A stretch of DNA of 64,000 bases. It comes from Streptomyces ferrugineus. Lineage in GTDB: Bacteria; Actinomycetota; Actinomycetes; Streptomycetales; Streptomycetaceae. The notes beneath the pieces were generated by a model that was not told the DNA's origin, did no database searches, and saw only the letters and a list, made by a program, of their open reading frames with translations. Position numbers and translations under genes: made by a program. Positions within the stretch are counted from its first letter, which is position 1. Every line of letters starts with the position of its first letter. The stretch covers positions 4,898,001 to 4,962,000 of the forward strand of contig NZ_CP063373.1 of NCBI RefSeq assembly GCF_015160855.1. Reading direction: 5' to 3'. Of the stretch, positions 44,008 to 52,497 are shown piece by piece.

Positions 44008-45063
44008 ATGACGAGTGCAGCCCTCCGCAGCAGGGCGTGGAAACTGCTGGAGATGGTCACGACGCCGCTGCTGCCGTCGGACTACCTCGACCTGGTCAGC
44101 CCGCTGCGTGCGGGTGCCGACCTGCGTGGGCGCATCGAGGCCGTGCACCCCGAGACGCCTGACGCCGCGACCATCGTGATCAGGCCAGGACGGGGCTGGC
44201 GCGGCCACACGGCCGGTCAGTACGTGCGGATCGGGGTTGACGTCGACGGTGTGCGCCTGTGGCGTGCCTACTCGCTCACCTCGCCGACCAACCGCCGGGA
44301 CGGGCGCGTCACGATCACCGTGAAGGCGATTCCGGACGGCAAGGTCAGCAACCACCTGGTCCGCAGGGCGAAACCGGGCACGCTGATCCAGCTCGACCAG
44401 GCGACCGGTGACTTCGTGCTGCCGCAGGCCAAGCCCGCCAAGGTGCTCTACCTGACGGCCGGCAGCGGCATCACGCCCGTGATGGGCATGCTGCGCGACA
44501 CCGAGTTCGACGACGTCGTCATGGTCCACTGCGCGCCACAGCCGCACGACGTGATCTTCCGCAACGAACTGCACGACCTGGCAGCAGACAAGAAGCTGCG
44601 TCTGACCGAGGTGCACACCGCCACCGACGGCATGCTCGACATCGCCCGTCTCGACGAACTCGTGCCCGACTGGGCTGACCGCGAGACCTGGGCCTGCGGG
44701 CCCGCGGGCCTGCTCGACGCCGCCGAAAAGCACTGGAGCGAGCACGGCGTCCCGGAGCGCCTGCACACCGAGCGCTTCCGCTCCAGCATCGTCGCCGCCG
44801 GCGACGGCGGCGAGGTCACGTTCAGCGCCACCGGCAAGAGGGTCGACGCGGACGGCGCCACGCCGTTGCTGGACGTCGGCGAGGAGGCCGGTGTGCTCAT
44901 GCCGTCCGGGTGCCGCATGGGCATCTGCTTCGGCTGCGTCACGCCGCTCAAGGCGGGCGCCGTCCGCGACCTGCGCACCGGCGAGATCACCGAGGCCGAG
45001 CCGGGCGTCCTCATCCAGACCTGCGTGTCCGCCGCGGCGGGCCCCTGCGACATCGAACGGTAG
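44008..45063 (+). CDS. Ferredoxin-NAD(P)H reductase with C-terminal 2Fe-2S domain (desaturase electron donor)
   Basis: The 351-residue protein contains an FAD-binding barrel (WRAYSLTSP, the RxYS motif), an NAD(P)H-binding domain (TAGSGITPVMGML and CGPAGLLDAAE) and a plant-type 2Fe-2S domain with CRMGICFGCVTPLK and a distal QTC. This matches the Rv3230c-type oxidoreductase that feeds electrons to the DesA3 stearoyl-CoA desaturase in mycobacteria. The desaturase gene follows within 8 nt, so the same role is likely here. Confidence 0.88.
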   Translation: MTSAALRSRAWKLLEMVTTPLLPSDYLDLVSPLRAGADLRGRIEAVHPETPDAATIVIRPGRGWRGHTAGQYVRIGVDVDGVRLWRAYSLTSPTNRRDGRVTITVKAIPDGKVSNHLVRRAKPGTLIQLDQATGDFVLPQAKPAKVLYLTAGSGITPVMGMLRDTEFDDVVMVHCAPQPHDVIFRNELHDLAADKKLRLTEVHTATDGMLDIARLDELVPDWADRETWACGPAGLLDAAEKHWSEHGVPERLHTERFRSSIVAAGDGGEVTFSATGKRVDADGATPLLDVGEEAGVLMPSGCRMGICFGCVTPLKAGAVRDLRTGEITEAEPGVLIQTCVSAAAGPCDIER

Positions 45064-45070
45064 GAGCACC

Positions 45071-46189
45071 TTGACCGCCATCGACCCCACCGCCCACCTG
45101 ACCGCGGAGCAGATCGAGGAGCTCGGCCGCGAGCTGGACGCGATCCGCGACGAGGTGATCGCCGGCCGCGGCGAGAAGGACGCCGCCTACATCCGCAAGG
45201 TCATCTCGGCGCAGCGCAAGCTCGAGCTGGTCAGCAGGGGTGTGCTGCTGTTCTCGATCTTCCCGCCCGCGTGGCTGATCGGCACCGCCGGCCTGTCCGT
45301 GGCGAAGATCATGGACAACATGGAGATCGGCCACAACATCCTGCACGGCCAGTGGGACTGGATGCGGGACCCGAAGATCCACTCCACCACCTGGGAGTGG
45401 GACCACGTCTCGCCGGCCGACCAGTGGAAGCACTCGCACAACGAGCTGCACCACACGTACACCAACGTGATCGGCAAGGACAACGACCTCGGCTACGGCA
45501 TCATGCGCGTCGACGAGGACCAGAAGTGGCACCCGTTCCACCTCGGTCAGCCGCTGTGGAACTTCATCAACGCCTGCTTCTTCGAGTACGGCATCGCGGC
45601 GTACGACCTGGAGCTCGGCAAGAACCTGCACAAGCGCCGCCGCAAGAACCCGGAGTTCCGCGCGCGGGCCAAGGCCGTGGGCCGCAAGATCCGCAAGCAG
45701 GTGCTCAAGGACTACGTGATCCACCCGCTGCTGTCGGGCCCGTCGTTCCTCCCCACGCTCGCCGCCACGTTCACCGCGAACCTGGTCCGCAACATCTGGT
45801 CCCACTCGGTCATCATGTGCGGGCACTTCCCCGAGGGCGTACAGGTCTTCGAGCGCCGGTCGATCAAGGGCGAGACGCGCGGCCAGTGGTACCTGCGCCA
45901 GATGATGGGCTCGGCGAACATCAGCGGCAGCAAGGCCATGCACTTCATGACCGGCAACCTGTCGCACCAGATCGAGCACCACCTGTTCCCGGACCTGCCG
46001 AGCAACCGGTACGCCGAGGTCGCGGTCAAGGTGCGCGCGTTGTTCGAAAAGTACGAGCTGGAGTACGTCACCGGGCCGCTGCCCAAGCAGGTGTTCTCCG
46101 CGTGGCGCAAGGTCTTCCGGCTCTCGCTGCCGAACAAGAAGCCCAAGGTCAAAACGCCGTCCCGCGAGCAGGAGCTCGTCGCGGCCTGA
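45071..46189 (+). CDS. Membrane fatty acid desaturase, DesA3-like
   Basis: The 372-residue protein has the three histidine boxes of acyl desaturases: HNILHGQ, HNELHHT and HQIEHHLFP, plus hydrophobic segments near residues 55-80 and 205-225. The start is a TTG at 45071 preceded by TAGGAG; no ATG or GTG fits. It lies 7 bp after the reductase gene and should form a complete desaturase with it. The family introduces a double bond into acyl chains (delta-9 for DesA3). The position used here is not evident. Confidence 0.9.
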   Translation: MTAIDPTAHLTAEQIEELGRELDAIRDEVIAGRGEKDAAYIRKVISAQRKLELVSRGVLLFSIFPPAWLIGTAGLSVAKIMDNMEIGHNILHGQWDWMRDPKIHSTTWEWDHVSPADQWKHSHNELHHTYTNVIGKDNDLGYGIMRVDEDQKWHPFHLGQPLWNFINACFFEYGIAAYDLELGKNLHKRRRKNPEFRARAKAVGRKIRKQVLKDYVIHPLLSGPSFLPTLAATFTANLVRNIWSHSVIMCGHFPEGVQVFERRSIKGETRGQWYLRQMMGSANISGSKAMHFMTGNLSHQIEHHLFPDLPSNRYAEVAVKVRALFEKYELEYVTGPLPKQVFSAWRKVFRLSLPNKKPKVKTPSREQELVAA

Positions 46190-46569
46190 TTCCCGGCATT
46201 GGCCTTGGTTCAGACCTTTCGGTCGTACCGGCGGCACCGCCGGGTTCGGTGAGATCCGTGCGGACGGTGGGCAACCGCGACATCAGGCAGTACGACACGG
46301 GATCCGGGACAGCCCGGTGTCCGGCTGCACTGCTACCTGGACGTGCGCCAGGAGCTCAAAACACAGCCCCCGGCGAGGTGTTGTAGTGCGCTGACCTGCC
46401 ATGGTCGGGCCGATAGTCGGGTGCGTACGCTCGCTTTGCCGACGGGCGGGCTGGGTGGAAGGCATGGGGCTGTGACGCGGGCGCTGCCGGAACCGATGCT
46501 CTCCGCCCCTGTGTCCGACCCGGCTCTGCTGCCGGGGTAGGCGGGTGAGCCGAAATGGCCCTGGTCTCC
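46190..46569. other. Intergenic region, no gene seen
   Basis: No frame has family-like content. It marks the border between the intact desaturase operon and the fragment-rich region. Confidence 0.5.
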
Positions 46570-46977
46570 GTCGACGGGTGGTGCTGCGCTCCAGGCGCGG
46601 TACCGAGATGCTTCCGGCGTTTCCGGAGATTGGGGCCGAGGCCGCACAGTTGCCGGACGCGACCGCACTGGACGGCGAGCTGGTCGTATGGGACGCAGCG
46701 GGACGGCTCGCCTTCGAGCAGCTGCAGAACCGGCTTCAGCGGCGCGGCGCCCGGGCGGACCGGGCGGCTGACGAGTGGCTGGCCCACTTCGTCGCGTGCG
46801 ATCCGCTGCGGCTGTCCGGGACCGACACGACCGGATGGCCGTATCGGCGGTGCAGGGCCGCGCTCGAGTCCGTGTTCGCCGCCCGTCGGCTGTCCGCCCC
46901 GTGGGTGCTGTGCCCCTCGACCACCGACCCGGACACCTTGCGAGTGTGGCTGACGTGGGCGTCGGTCGGGATGGAAG
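46570..46977 (+). pseudogene. ATP-dependent DNA ligase internal fragment
   Basis: The frame reads RVVLRSRRGTEMLPAFPEIG, TALDGELVVWDAAGRLAFEQ, LQNRLQRRGARAD and STTDPDTLRVWLTWASVGME. This is the nucleotidyltransferase core of Streptomyces ATP-dependent ligases, with the conserved DGELVV motif. The lysine-containing start and the C-terminal domain are absent. The frame runs directly into a histidine kinase fragment at about 46977. Confidence 0.8.
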
Positions 46978-47690
46978 GTGTGCTACGGCCTGGTGATCCT
47001 CACCTCCGCCGACGAGGCCGTCGCCTGCACCCGGCAGCTCGGCATCCAGGTGCCCGTCGCCGGCTACGACGAGGTGGGCAGGCTCGGCCGGGCCTTCGAC
47101 CGCATGCTGCCGCCTCGCCCAGTCCGAGGAGGACCAGCGACGTCTGGTCCAGGACGCCAGCCACCAGCTGCGTACGCCGCTGACCTCGCTGCGTACGAAC
47201 ATCTCACTGCTCGCCGTATCGACGAGCTGTCCCCGGCCACCCGCGACGAGCTGGTCGCCGACCTGACCCAGGAGGCCCGCGAACTGACCGACCTGGTCAA
47301 CGAGCTGGTCGACCTCGCAGAGATCGCCGAGGAGGTCGCGGGCCTAGCCCGGCGCCGCACGGCGCGGCAGGTCGTGATCCGCGCCGTCGGCGACACCACG
47401 ATTGACGGCCGCCCGGGCCTGCTCCGGCGCGCGGTGTCGAACCTGGTGGAGAACGCGGCGAAGTTCGACCGCGACGGCACCGCCCCCATCGAGATCAACA
47501 TCATCGGCCCCGCCCGGCCGGGTCCCGCCCGCGTCGAGGTCCTCGACCGCGGTCCCGGCATCGCCGCAGGTGACCTCATCCGTGTCTTCGACCGCTTCTA
47601 CCGCGCCGCGGACGCCCGCTCCCTGCCCGGCTCCGGGCTGAGACTGTCCATCGTGCGGGAGGTGGCGCTCTCGCACGGCGGGGCGCCCTT
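46978..47690 (+). pseudogene. Sensor histidine kinase fragment, frameshifted
   Basis: HAMP-like GYDEVGRLGRAFDRML is followed, in a second frame, by QRRLVQDASHQLRTPLTSLR (the HisKA histidine) and then, back in the first frame, by DELVADLTQEARELTDLV and a HATPase domain with NLVENAAKFD, DRGPGIA and FYRAADARSLPGSGL. The sensor part is missing and two compensating frameshifts disrupt the HisKA region. Similarity ends after LSHGGAP. Confidence 0.8.
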
Positions 47691-47801
47691 CGTGGAAGCT
47701 CGTCTGGCCCGGCTCGTGAAATGCCACGCGCCGCAGCTGCTCGACGCCCGACCGGTGAAGATCCATACGGTATAGCGGGCGGCATCGGTCTGGATCGTCA
47801 A

Positions 47802-47934
47802 CTGAACGATCGAGCCCGGGTTTTGCAGGCCCAGCTGTCCCACTCCAGGCCGATGTCCCGGGCCCCGGGGACGGTGAGGGCGAGGTTCCAGCCGCTAGGG
47901 CCGGCGAACAGGTCGAGGATGATCCGCTTCACGA
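47802..47934 (-). pseudogene. DNA (cytosine-5) methyltransferase N-terminal fragment
   Basis: The frame VKRIILDLFAGPSGWNLALT followed by ARDIGLEWDSWACKTRA has the AdoMet-binding motif I (LFAGPxG) and motif II acid of C5-type DNA methyltransferases common on actinophages and plasmids. Only about 45 residues remain. Confidence 0.6.
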
Positions 47935-48123
47935 GGCTGGCTCGGAATTCTCCTGTACTGGCTCGGCTTCGCCACGGCAGACCCAGGGAGAGCAGCCGTC
48001 GACCACGCCGGGACGTGGCCGATCGGGGCCTGGGCGAGCGGTTCCCGGGAGCGGTGCAGGAACGCCTGCCCGAGCAGCCGACCCGCCGCACGAAGGCACT
48101 CCCCGGTGCGAAATACTCTCCCG

Positions 48124-48612
48124 ATGAGTTCACGCACTGCCCTGATCAGCCAGCCAATCACGATACGGAGGGCCGTAGCGCGGGATGCCAAACGGCTCAC
48201 GCGGCTCGTGCGTGGCTCAGGCGCCTATCAGGGTAAGTACGCGGCTGCGGTCGCGGGATACCGGGTCGGTCCTGATTACATCGAGGCCCACCGCGCCTTC
48301 GTGGCCGTCGGTGCCGACGAGCGTGGAGGCCGGGTCCTTGGGTTCTACTCGCTCGTCCTCGCTCCACCGGAGCTCGACCTGCTGTTCGTCGCCGACGAAG
48401 TGCAAGGACGGGGTATTGGACGGTTGCTCGTCGCGCACATGCAGTCCGAGGCCCGTGCCGCCGGGCTCGACCGTCTCAAGGTCGTGTCGCATCTTTCCGC
48501 CGAGGACTTCTACCACCGCGTCGGTGCGGTGCGGACCGGGACCGTGTTCGCGAACCCGCCCGCCGTGCCGTGGGACCGTCCCGAATTCGAGTTTCGCATC
48601 CCTTCGGAATGA
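48124..48612 (+). CDS. GNAT family N-acetyltransferase
   Basis: The 162-residue protein has the GNAT pattern ITIRRAVARDAKRLTRLVRG, then LDLLFVADEVQGRGIGRLLV (acetyl-CoA site) and EDFYHRVGAVRTG. The ATG at 48124 is preferred; an in-frame GTG/ATG at 48106 is possible. It stands alone among gene fragments and appears intact. The substrate is unknown. Confidence 0.78.
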   Translation: MSSRTALISQPITIRRAVARDAKRLTRLVRGSGAYQGKYAAAVAGYRVGPDYIEAHRAFVAVGADERGGRVLGFYSLVLAPPELDLLFVADEVQGRGIGRLLVAHMQSEARAAGLDRLKVVSHLSAEDFYHRVGAVRTGTVFANPPAVPWDRPEFEFRIPSE

Positions 48613-48679
48613 CGCGGTGTGCCGGTTGGAGGGATTCGAGGCCGTCCGTCGGGCAGCCGGTGCGGCGGCCAACTTGGCT

Positions 48680-48905
48680 GCCTGTCAAAGCCGGTCACGG
48701 GCGAACGGGGAGTCTGACGGGGCCTCTCACATCGTCGGCCTGGACCTCGACGTCGGCGACGAGGGCGGACGGCCTGGTCGCGCTCGCCGACCGCCTTGAG
48801 CAGCCGTGGCCCAAGACCCTGACGGTGGCGACCCCGTCCGGGGGCGGCACTTGTACTTCGGCGTGCCGGACGGCTGCACCATCGGCAGCTACCTGATCGG
48901 GCCTG
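48680..48905 (+). pseudogene. Bifunctional DNA primase/polymerase fragment, frameshifted
   Basis: Three frames carry consecutive pieces of a Prim-Pol domain: SHIVGLDLDVGDEGG with the catalytic Asp pair, DRLEQPWPKTLTVATPSGG, and RHLYFGVPDGCTIGS followed by YLIGPG. Such primases occur on actinomycete integrative plasmids and phages. Frameshifts and an internal deletion inactivate it. Confidence 0.65.
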
Positions 48906-49053
48906 GGAAATCGAACTTCGAGTACCTCAGCCCGATCGAGCTCGAGGAGAATCACTACTCCGCGCAGCGGACTACCGAACCAGCGAAACCCCCTCAACCC
49001 GCTCCGACCAGCTGATCGCCGATCGGCACCTTTCGCACAGCGGGGGAACCTCA
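48906..49053 (+). mobile_element. IS3-family right-end remnant
   Basis: In frame with the primase relic the sequence becomes NFEYLSPIELEENHYSAQRT followed by TEPAKPPQPAPTS and a stop. This is the typical C-terminus of a Streptomyces IS3 transposase. The following bases (49008-49053, ending GGGGGAACCTCA) resemble 51891-51931, as expected for the terminal repeat of the same IS type. Confidence 0.65.
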
Positions 49054-49063
49054 GAGGCAGCTG

Positions 49064-49474
49064 TCAGCAGTGGATCCGGACGGTTTGGTAGCCGATGTTG
49101 TCCTTGATCTTGTGCCAGCCAGAGGGCAAGTACACGGCCTGACTGACCTGGCCCTTGCAGCCGTTCGGGACGTATACGCCGTCGGCGTCCTTCATGCCGT
49201 CCGAGCCGTCCACGGAGCGTTCGCCCGGGTAGAGCCGGACCTTGTTGCCGCATGCGGTGCCGCTGCCGCCGCAGTTCCAGTTGTCGGCGACGACCAGCCA
49301 CTTGTCTGACCTGCTGCTGTTGTTGACGCGTCCGCACAGCTCCTGGCCAACGATGTACGTGCAGTTCCCGGCCGCAGCCGGTCCGGCTGCGGCCATGTTG
49401 AGGCCGATTCCGGACAGTAGGACAACTCCGGTTGTCAGAGCCGCCCGGGTACGCGACATACGGATCCTATTCAT
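49064..49474 (-). CDS. Small secreted protein, function unknown
   Basis: The 136-residue protein has a signal peptide (hydrophobic core LTTGVVLLSGIGLNMAAAGP, cleavage near AAAG). The mature domain of about 100 residues contains six Cys, suggesting disulfide bonds (CTYIVGQELCG, WNCGGSGTACGN, NGCKG and a terminal HC). I do not recognise the family. The frame appears intact, and it may start at the second Met (MSRTRA). No functional partner is adjacent. Confidence 0.7.
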   Translation of the reverse strand: MNRIRMSRTRAALTTGVVLLSGIGLNMAAAGPAAAGNCTYIVGQELCGRVNNSSRSDKWLVVADNWNCGGSGTACGNKVRLYPGERSVDGSDGMKDADGVYVPNGCKGQVSQAVYLPSGWHKIKDNIGYQTVRIHC

Positions 49475-49571
49475 GGTCCTGCCTCTCCATGGTCCTGCGG
49501 TACGGCCTCAGCATGAAAGACGGCGCGAGGCACAGGTACCTATAGATGTTCAGGGTGTCGCCTGCCGGTCC

Positions 49572-49795
49572 TCAGAGGGTGCTGGACCGCCCGGCGATCT
49601 GACCGAAGGTGGGCAGCCCCAGGTGGATCACCGAGGGCTTGAGTGCGGAATCGAGCTGGGCCAGCTTCTCCTCGGCGCCGGCCAGGCTGATCTCCAAGCC
49701 CTCGACCTCACCGAGCAAGCCTTCGCGCTGAGCTTCGGCGATCCGGTCGAGCAAGTTGTCGCGGATCTCGCTCAGACGGTCCCGTTGAGACGGCT
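49572..49795 (-). pseudogene. Integrase C-terminal fragment
   Basis: The minus-strand frame ends LSEIRDNLLDRIAEAQREGL, GEVEGLEISLAGAEEKLAQL and a short tail. This helical region follows the catalytic Tyr in a group of Streptomyces site-specific integrases. The catalytic domain is absent, and sequence upstream of about 49795 belongs to something else. Confidence 0.5.
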
Positions 49796-49800
49796 CCGGC

Positions 49801-50083
49801 CGGAGGAGCGAACATCGCCCCTTCCCCCGGGCTGCATCACTGCAGGCTCTGATCAGCGTCGGGGTCCTGGCCCCCGTTGCCCAGCGCGTCAGACGGGCAC
49901 AGCGAGGCCGCATCGAGCATCTCTCCCAAGACGTCGTAGAGCTCCTCGACGCGCACCTGGCCGCCGCCAGGCCCGCCCACCAGTTCACGGACGGAACGGT
50001 CGTCACGAGCAAGTGGCAGCAAGCACTAGACCAAGATGACTGGAGCACCGAGACGGGCGAGAACTACCCCCAGTGGTGGTGAA
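49801..50083 (+). pseudogene. Unrecognised coding fragment
   Basis: Frame 1 is open and strongly coding-like without a start codon: LQALISVGVLAPVAQRVRRA, RIEHLSQDVVELLDAHLAAA, then VTSKWQQALDQDDW and a YPQWW end. The hydrophobic start could be a membrane anchor. It abuts the integrase fragment, which suggests a truncated gene. I do not recognise the family. Confidence 0.35.
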
Positions 50084-50143
50084 ACCTGCCCACCGTCGGC
50101 GGCCCACTACGGCGGCCGTCATCGTGGGAGCGCCCTGACGCGG

Positions 50144-51602
50144 TCAGCCGTGCGGGCCGTCGTGATGCCGCGCCCAGTCGAGCCGGTGGACGAGCCACGC
50201 GGAGACCGACCAGACGCCGTGGCTGCCAGGCACGTCGTTGGCGTTCAGCTCAACAACGTAGCCGTCGGGGCCCTGGAAGCCCTCGCGTGTTCCACCCCAC
50301 CAAGACTCGCCGTTGTACCGGAACGCCGGCTGGGCGTCCAAGCCGGCAACAGCCGCGTGCACGGCTGCTCCCGAGTCGAGCAGGTGCCGGTCCAGTTCCA
50401 GACCAGGGACACGTTCGAGTACTTCCTGGAGCGCTTGGAGGGCGTCGTCGGGCTCGCTGTAATGAGCGTCGAGGAGGGAGACGTTCGCTTCCCTCTCCAC
50501 ACCGGGCGCGGTGATCACTCCGTCGACGAAGAGGAAGCTGAGCTCAGCACGGACAAGAACATTGTCGTAGGCCACGACCGAGACCTCTGAGTCGCTGCCG
50601 TCGTAGGTGTCTTGGATGGTCGCCTCGGCCTCGGCCAGGAAGTAGACGGTCGCGTACGCGTTGTCGTGGCGACGTGGGCCGAGCTCGCCGGGGCGGTCCT
50701 GTGTGCCGTCCTCGTGCGGGTGGCGTCGTCCCAGGAGGACATTGTTCTCTACGGTGACTTCCTCGATTCCGGCCAATGCGACGAGCCTGGTGACGCTGAC
50801 TCCGTAGACGCGGATGTCCAGCATCGCGTCGTCGCCCCGGCGCTGGAGCTCCTCCTCGAGGGTGGAGGTGGGGCCGACATCGATGGCCCTGTGATCGAGC
50901 GCGTCCGCGGGGAGCCGTTCGAGCAGGTAGCGGACGATCGCAGTGCGAGCTTGCCCGTGGTCGATGGTGACATCGAACAGAGTCGGGCGAAGGTCCTCCT
51001 TCGTGCGTATAAGGGGCTGGGGAAGCCCCCATGCGGCGAAGGCAGACGGGATGTCCCGGTCCGCGGTGAGGAAGAGCAACTCCTCCGGCCCTGCCTGCCC
51101 GAGCACGTCGCGCAGCCAGGGGCTGTCGCTGGCCCTCGTCGTTGTCGCCGGTGGTGCCATCGTGCGGGGTGGGCGGGATGGCACCGGTTCGGTCATATTG
51201 ACCCCGGCCGCGCCGAGTTTGTCGATGAGCGGGGCGAGCTCGGCCAGTTCGGCGACGATGGAGGGGGCCTTCTCGGTGCCGATGCCCTCGCCCTGCCGCA
51301 TCGCTTCCGCGTCGGCGTCGCGGATGTTGTCCATCGTGGCGAAGTGCCGGGCGACCCGGCGGGACATGGAGCGGCCGGTGCCGCGTACCCCGAGCGCGCA
51401 CAGCACGCGTGACAGCGGCTGGCTCTTGGCCGTGGTGATCGCCGTGAGGAGGTTGTCGGTGCTGGTCTCGCCCATCCGCTCCAGGCCGAGGAACTGCTCG
51501 CGGGTGAGCGTGAACAGGTCGGCGAGGTCGGCGACGAGATCGGCCTCGACGAGCTGGACGACGCGGGTGTGGCCGAGGCCTTCGATGTCGAGCTGGTCGC
51601 GT
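50144..51602 (-). pseudogene. LigA helix-hairpin-helix fragment fused to an unknown C-terminal region
   Basis: From about 51600 the frame reads [57 protein letters not shown] and [15 protein letters not shown]. This is the HhH region of NAD-dependent DNA ligase (LigA). The adenylation and OB domains are missing. Instead of a BRCT domain the frame continues for about 330 residues of unrecognised sequence (e.g. [20 protein letters not shown], then [16 protein letters not shown] and a YNGESWWGG motif). The intact part from ATG 51475 could still encode a 443-residue protein. The LigA part alone cannot ligate. Confidence 0.6.
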
Positions 51603-51735
51603 ATTTGGCGACCGCGACCTTCGCCGAACGCGACAGGGCCTGCACGAGCAGCTTGTACGGCTTGGCCGCGACCGCCTGGGCCGGCTGGAGGAAGTAGCCC
51701 TCGCCGATGCGGTTGTGGCCACTGTTTGAGACTGA
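51600..51735 (-). pseudogene. Ku protein fragment
   Basis: The frame [20 protein letters not shown] followed by [18 protein letters not shown] matches the beta-barrel region of bacterial Ku (non-homologous end-joining). It is only about 45 residues long and passes at about 51600 into the LigA fragment, which is read in a different frame. Confidence 0.65.
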
Positions 51736-51769
51736 CCGTTGACCGCTCGCTCAGCCCCCGGGACGGCGG

Positions 51770-51890
51770 TCAGTTGCAGCAGGTGCAGCCGGGCTTGCAG
51801 CCGCAGGCGTCGGTCTCCGCGGCGGCGTTGGTGCTGGCGGTGGGGATGGAGGCGCAGCAGGTGTCGCCGCGCCAGGCTTCGCGGCCTTCA
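51770..51890 (-). pseudogene. Cys-rich C-terminal fragment
   Basis: A short frame, cut at its start by the IS3-end remnant, encodes REAWRGDTCCASIPTAS, then NAAAETDACGCKPGCTCCN and a stop. Seven Cys in 34 residues suggest a metal-binding tail or a processed peptide. The parent family is not recognised. Confidence 0.4.
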
Positions 51891-51931
51891 CCAGCTGATC
51901 AGCATCTCCCGCACAGCGGGGGGACCTCACT
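51891..51931. repeat. IS3-end-like sequence, second occurrence
   Basis: CCAGCTGATC followed by CGCACAGCGGGG and ACCTCA occurs here and at 49008-49053, with small differences. Both look like the right terminus of the same IS3-type element. Confidence 0.6.
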
Positions 51932-51939
51932 GGAACAAT

Positions 51940-52170
51940 CAGCGGGCCACCAGCGCCAGTGACATCTAAGCGCTGGGCGTTCTGGCGTACGAGCTCCTGG
52001 AGGGCGCCCCGCCCTTCACGGGACCGTACGAGCACGACTACCAGGATCAGCACCTGCACGGAGCCGTGCCGCCCCTCACTACAGCTCCGCCCCTGATCGT
52101 CGCGGCTACTCAACTGCGGGACACGACGCGTCACGCCTGGTCCGCTGGCTCACATGTCAGCCGCCTCCCG
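51940..52170 (+). pseudogene. Ser/Thr protein kinase fragment
   Basis: The frame ATSASDI-stop-ALGVLAYELLEGAPPFTGP, then YQDQHLHGAVPPLT, matches subdomain IX (DxYALGV.AYELL) of actinobacterial Ser/Thr kinases. A TAA replaces the expected Tyr codon. The rest of the kinase is absent. Confidence 0.6.
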
Positions 52171-52180
52171 GCGGTTGGAC

Positions 52181-52363
52181 CTACACCAGAGGGTCAAGAG
52201 CGGCGTCCGCTCCGCACTTGACGCAGGCCGTGGCACCCTGGCGGCGCAGTGCACCTGCCCGAGTGCCTCTGACCGGGATGTACAGCGCGGTGATCTCCCA
52301 CTCGGTATCCGAGGTGTCCGACGGATAGCGGCGCGGACGATTCACCGCGACGCACCCGCCCAC
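52181..52363 (-). pseudogene. IS5-type transposase N-terminal fragment
   Basis: NRPRRYPSDTSDTEWEITAL followed by YIPVRG is the N-terminal motif of IS5-type transposases (RYPSDLSDAEW). The remaining residues are not family-like. Confidence 0.5.
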
Positions 52364-52497
52364 AAGACATCGATGATCAACACCACCATCTACAACGGAC
52401 GCCGGCTACTTCACAGGCTCTAACGGTCGTCTCAGCTTCGCTCGTTAGGAAGTAGGCCATCGGACAAGCGATGTAACCCGTATGTAGGAGGCTAGTG

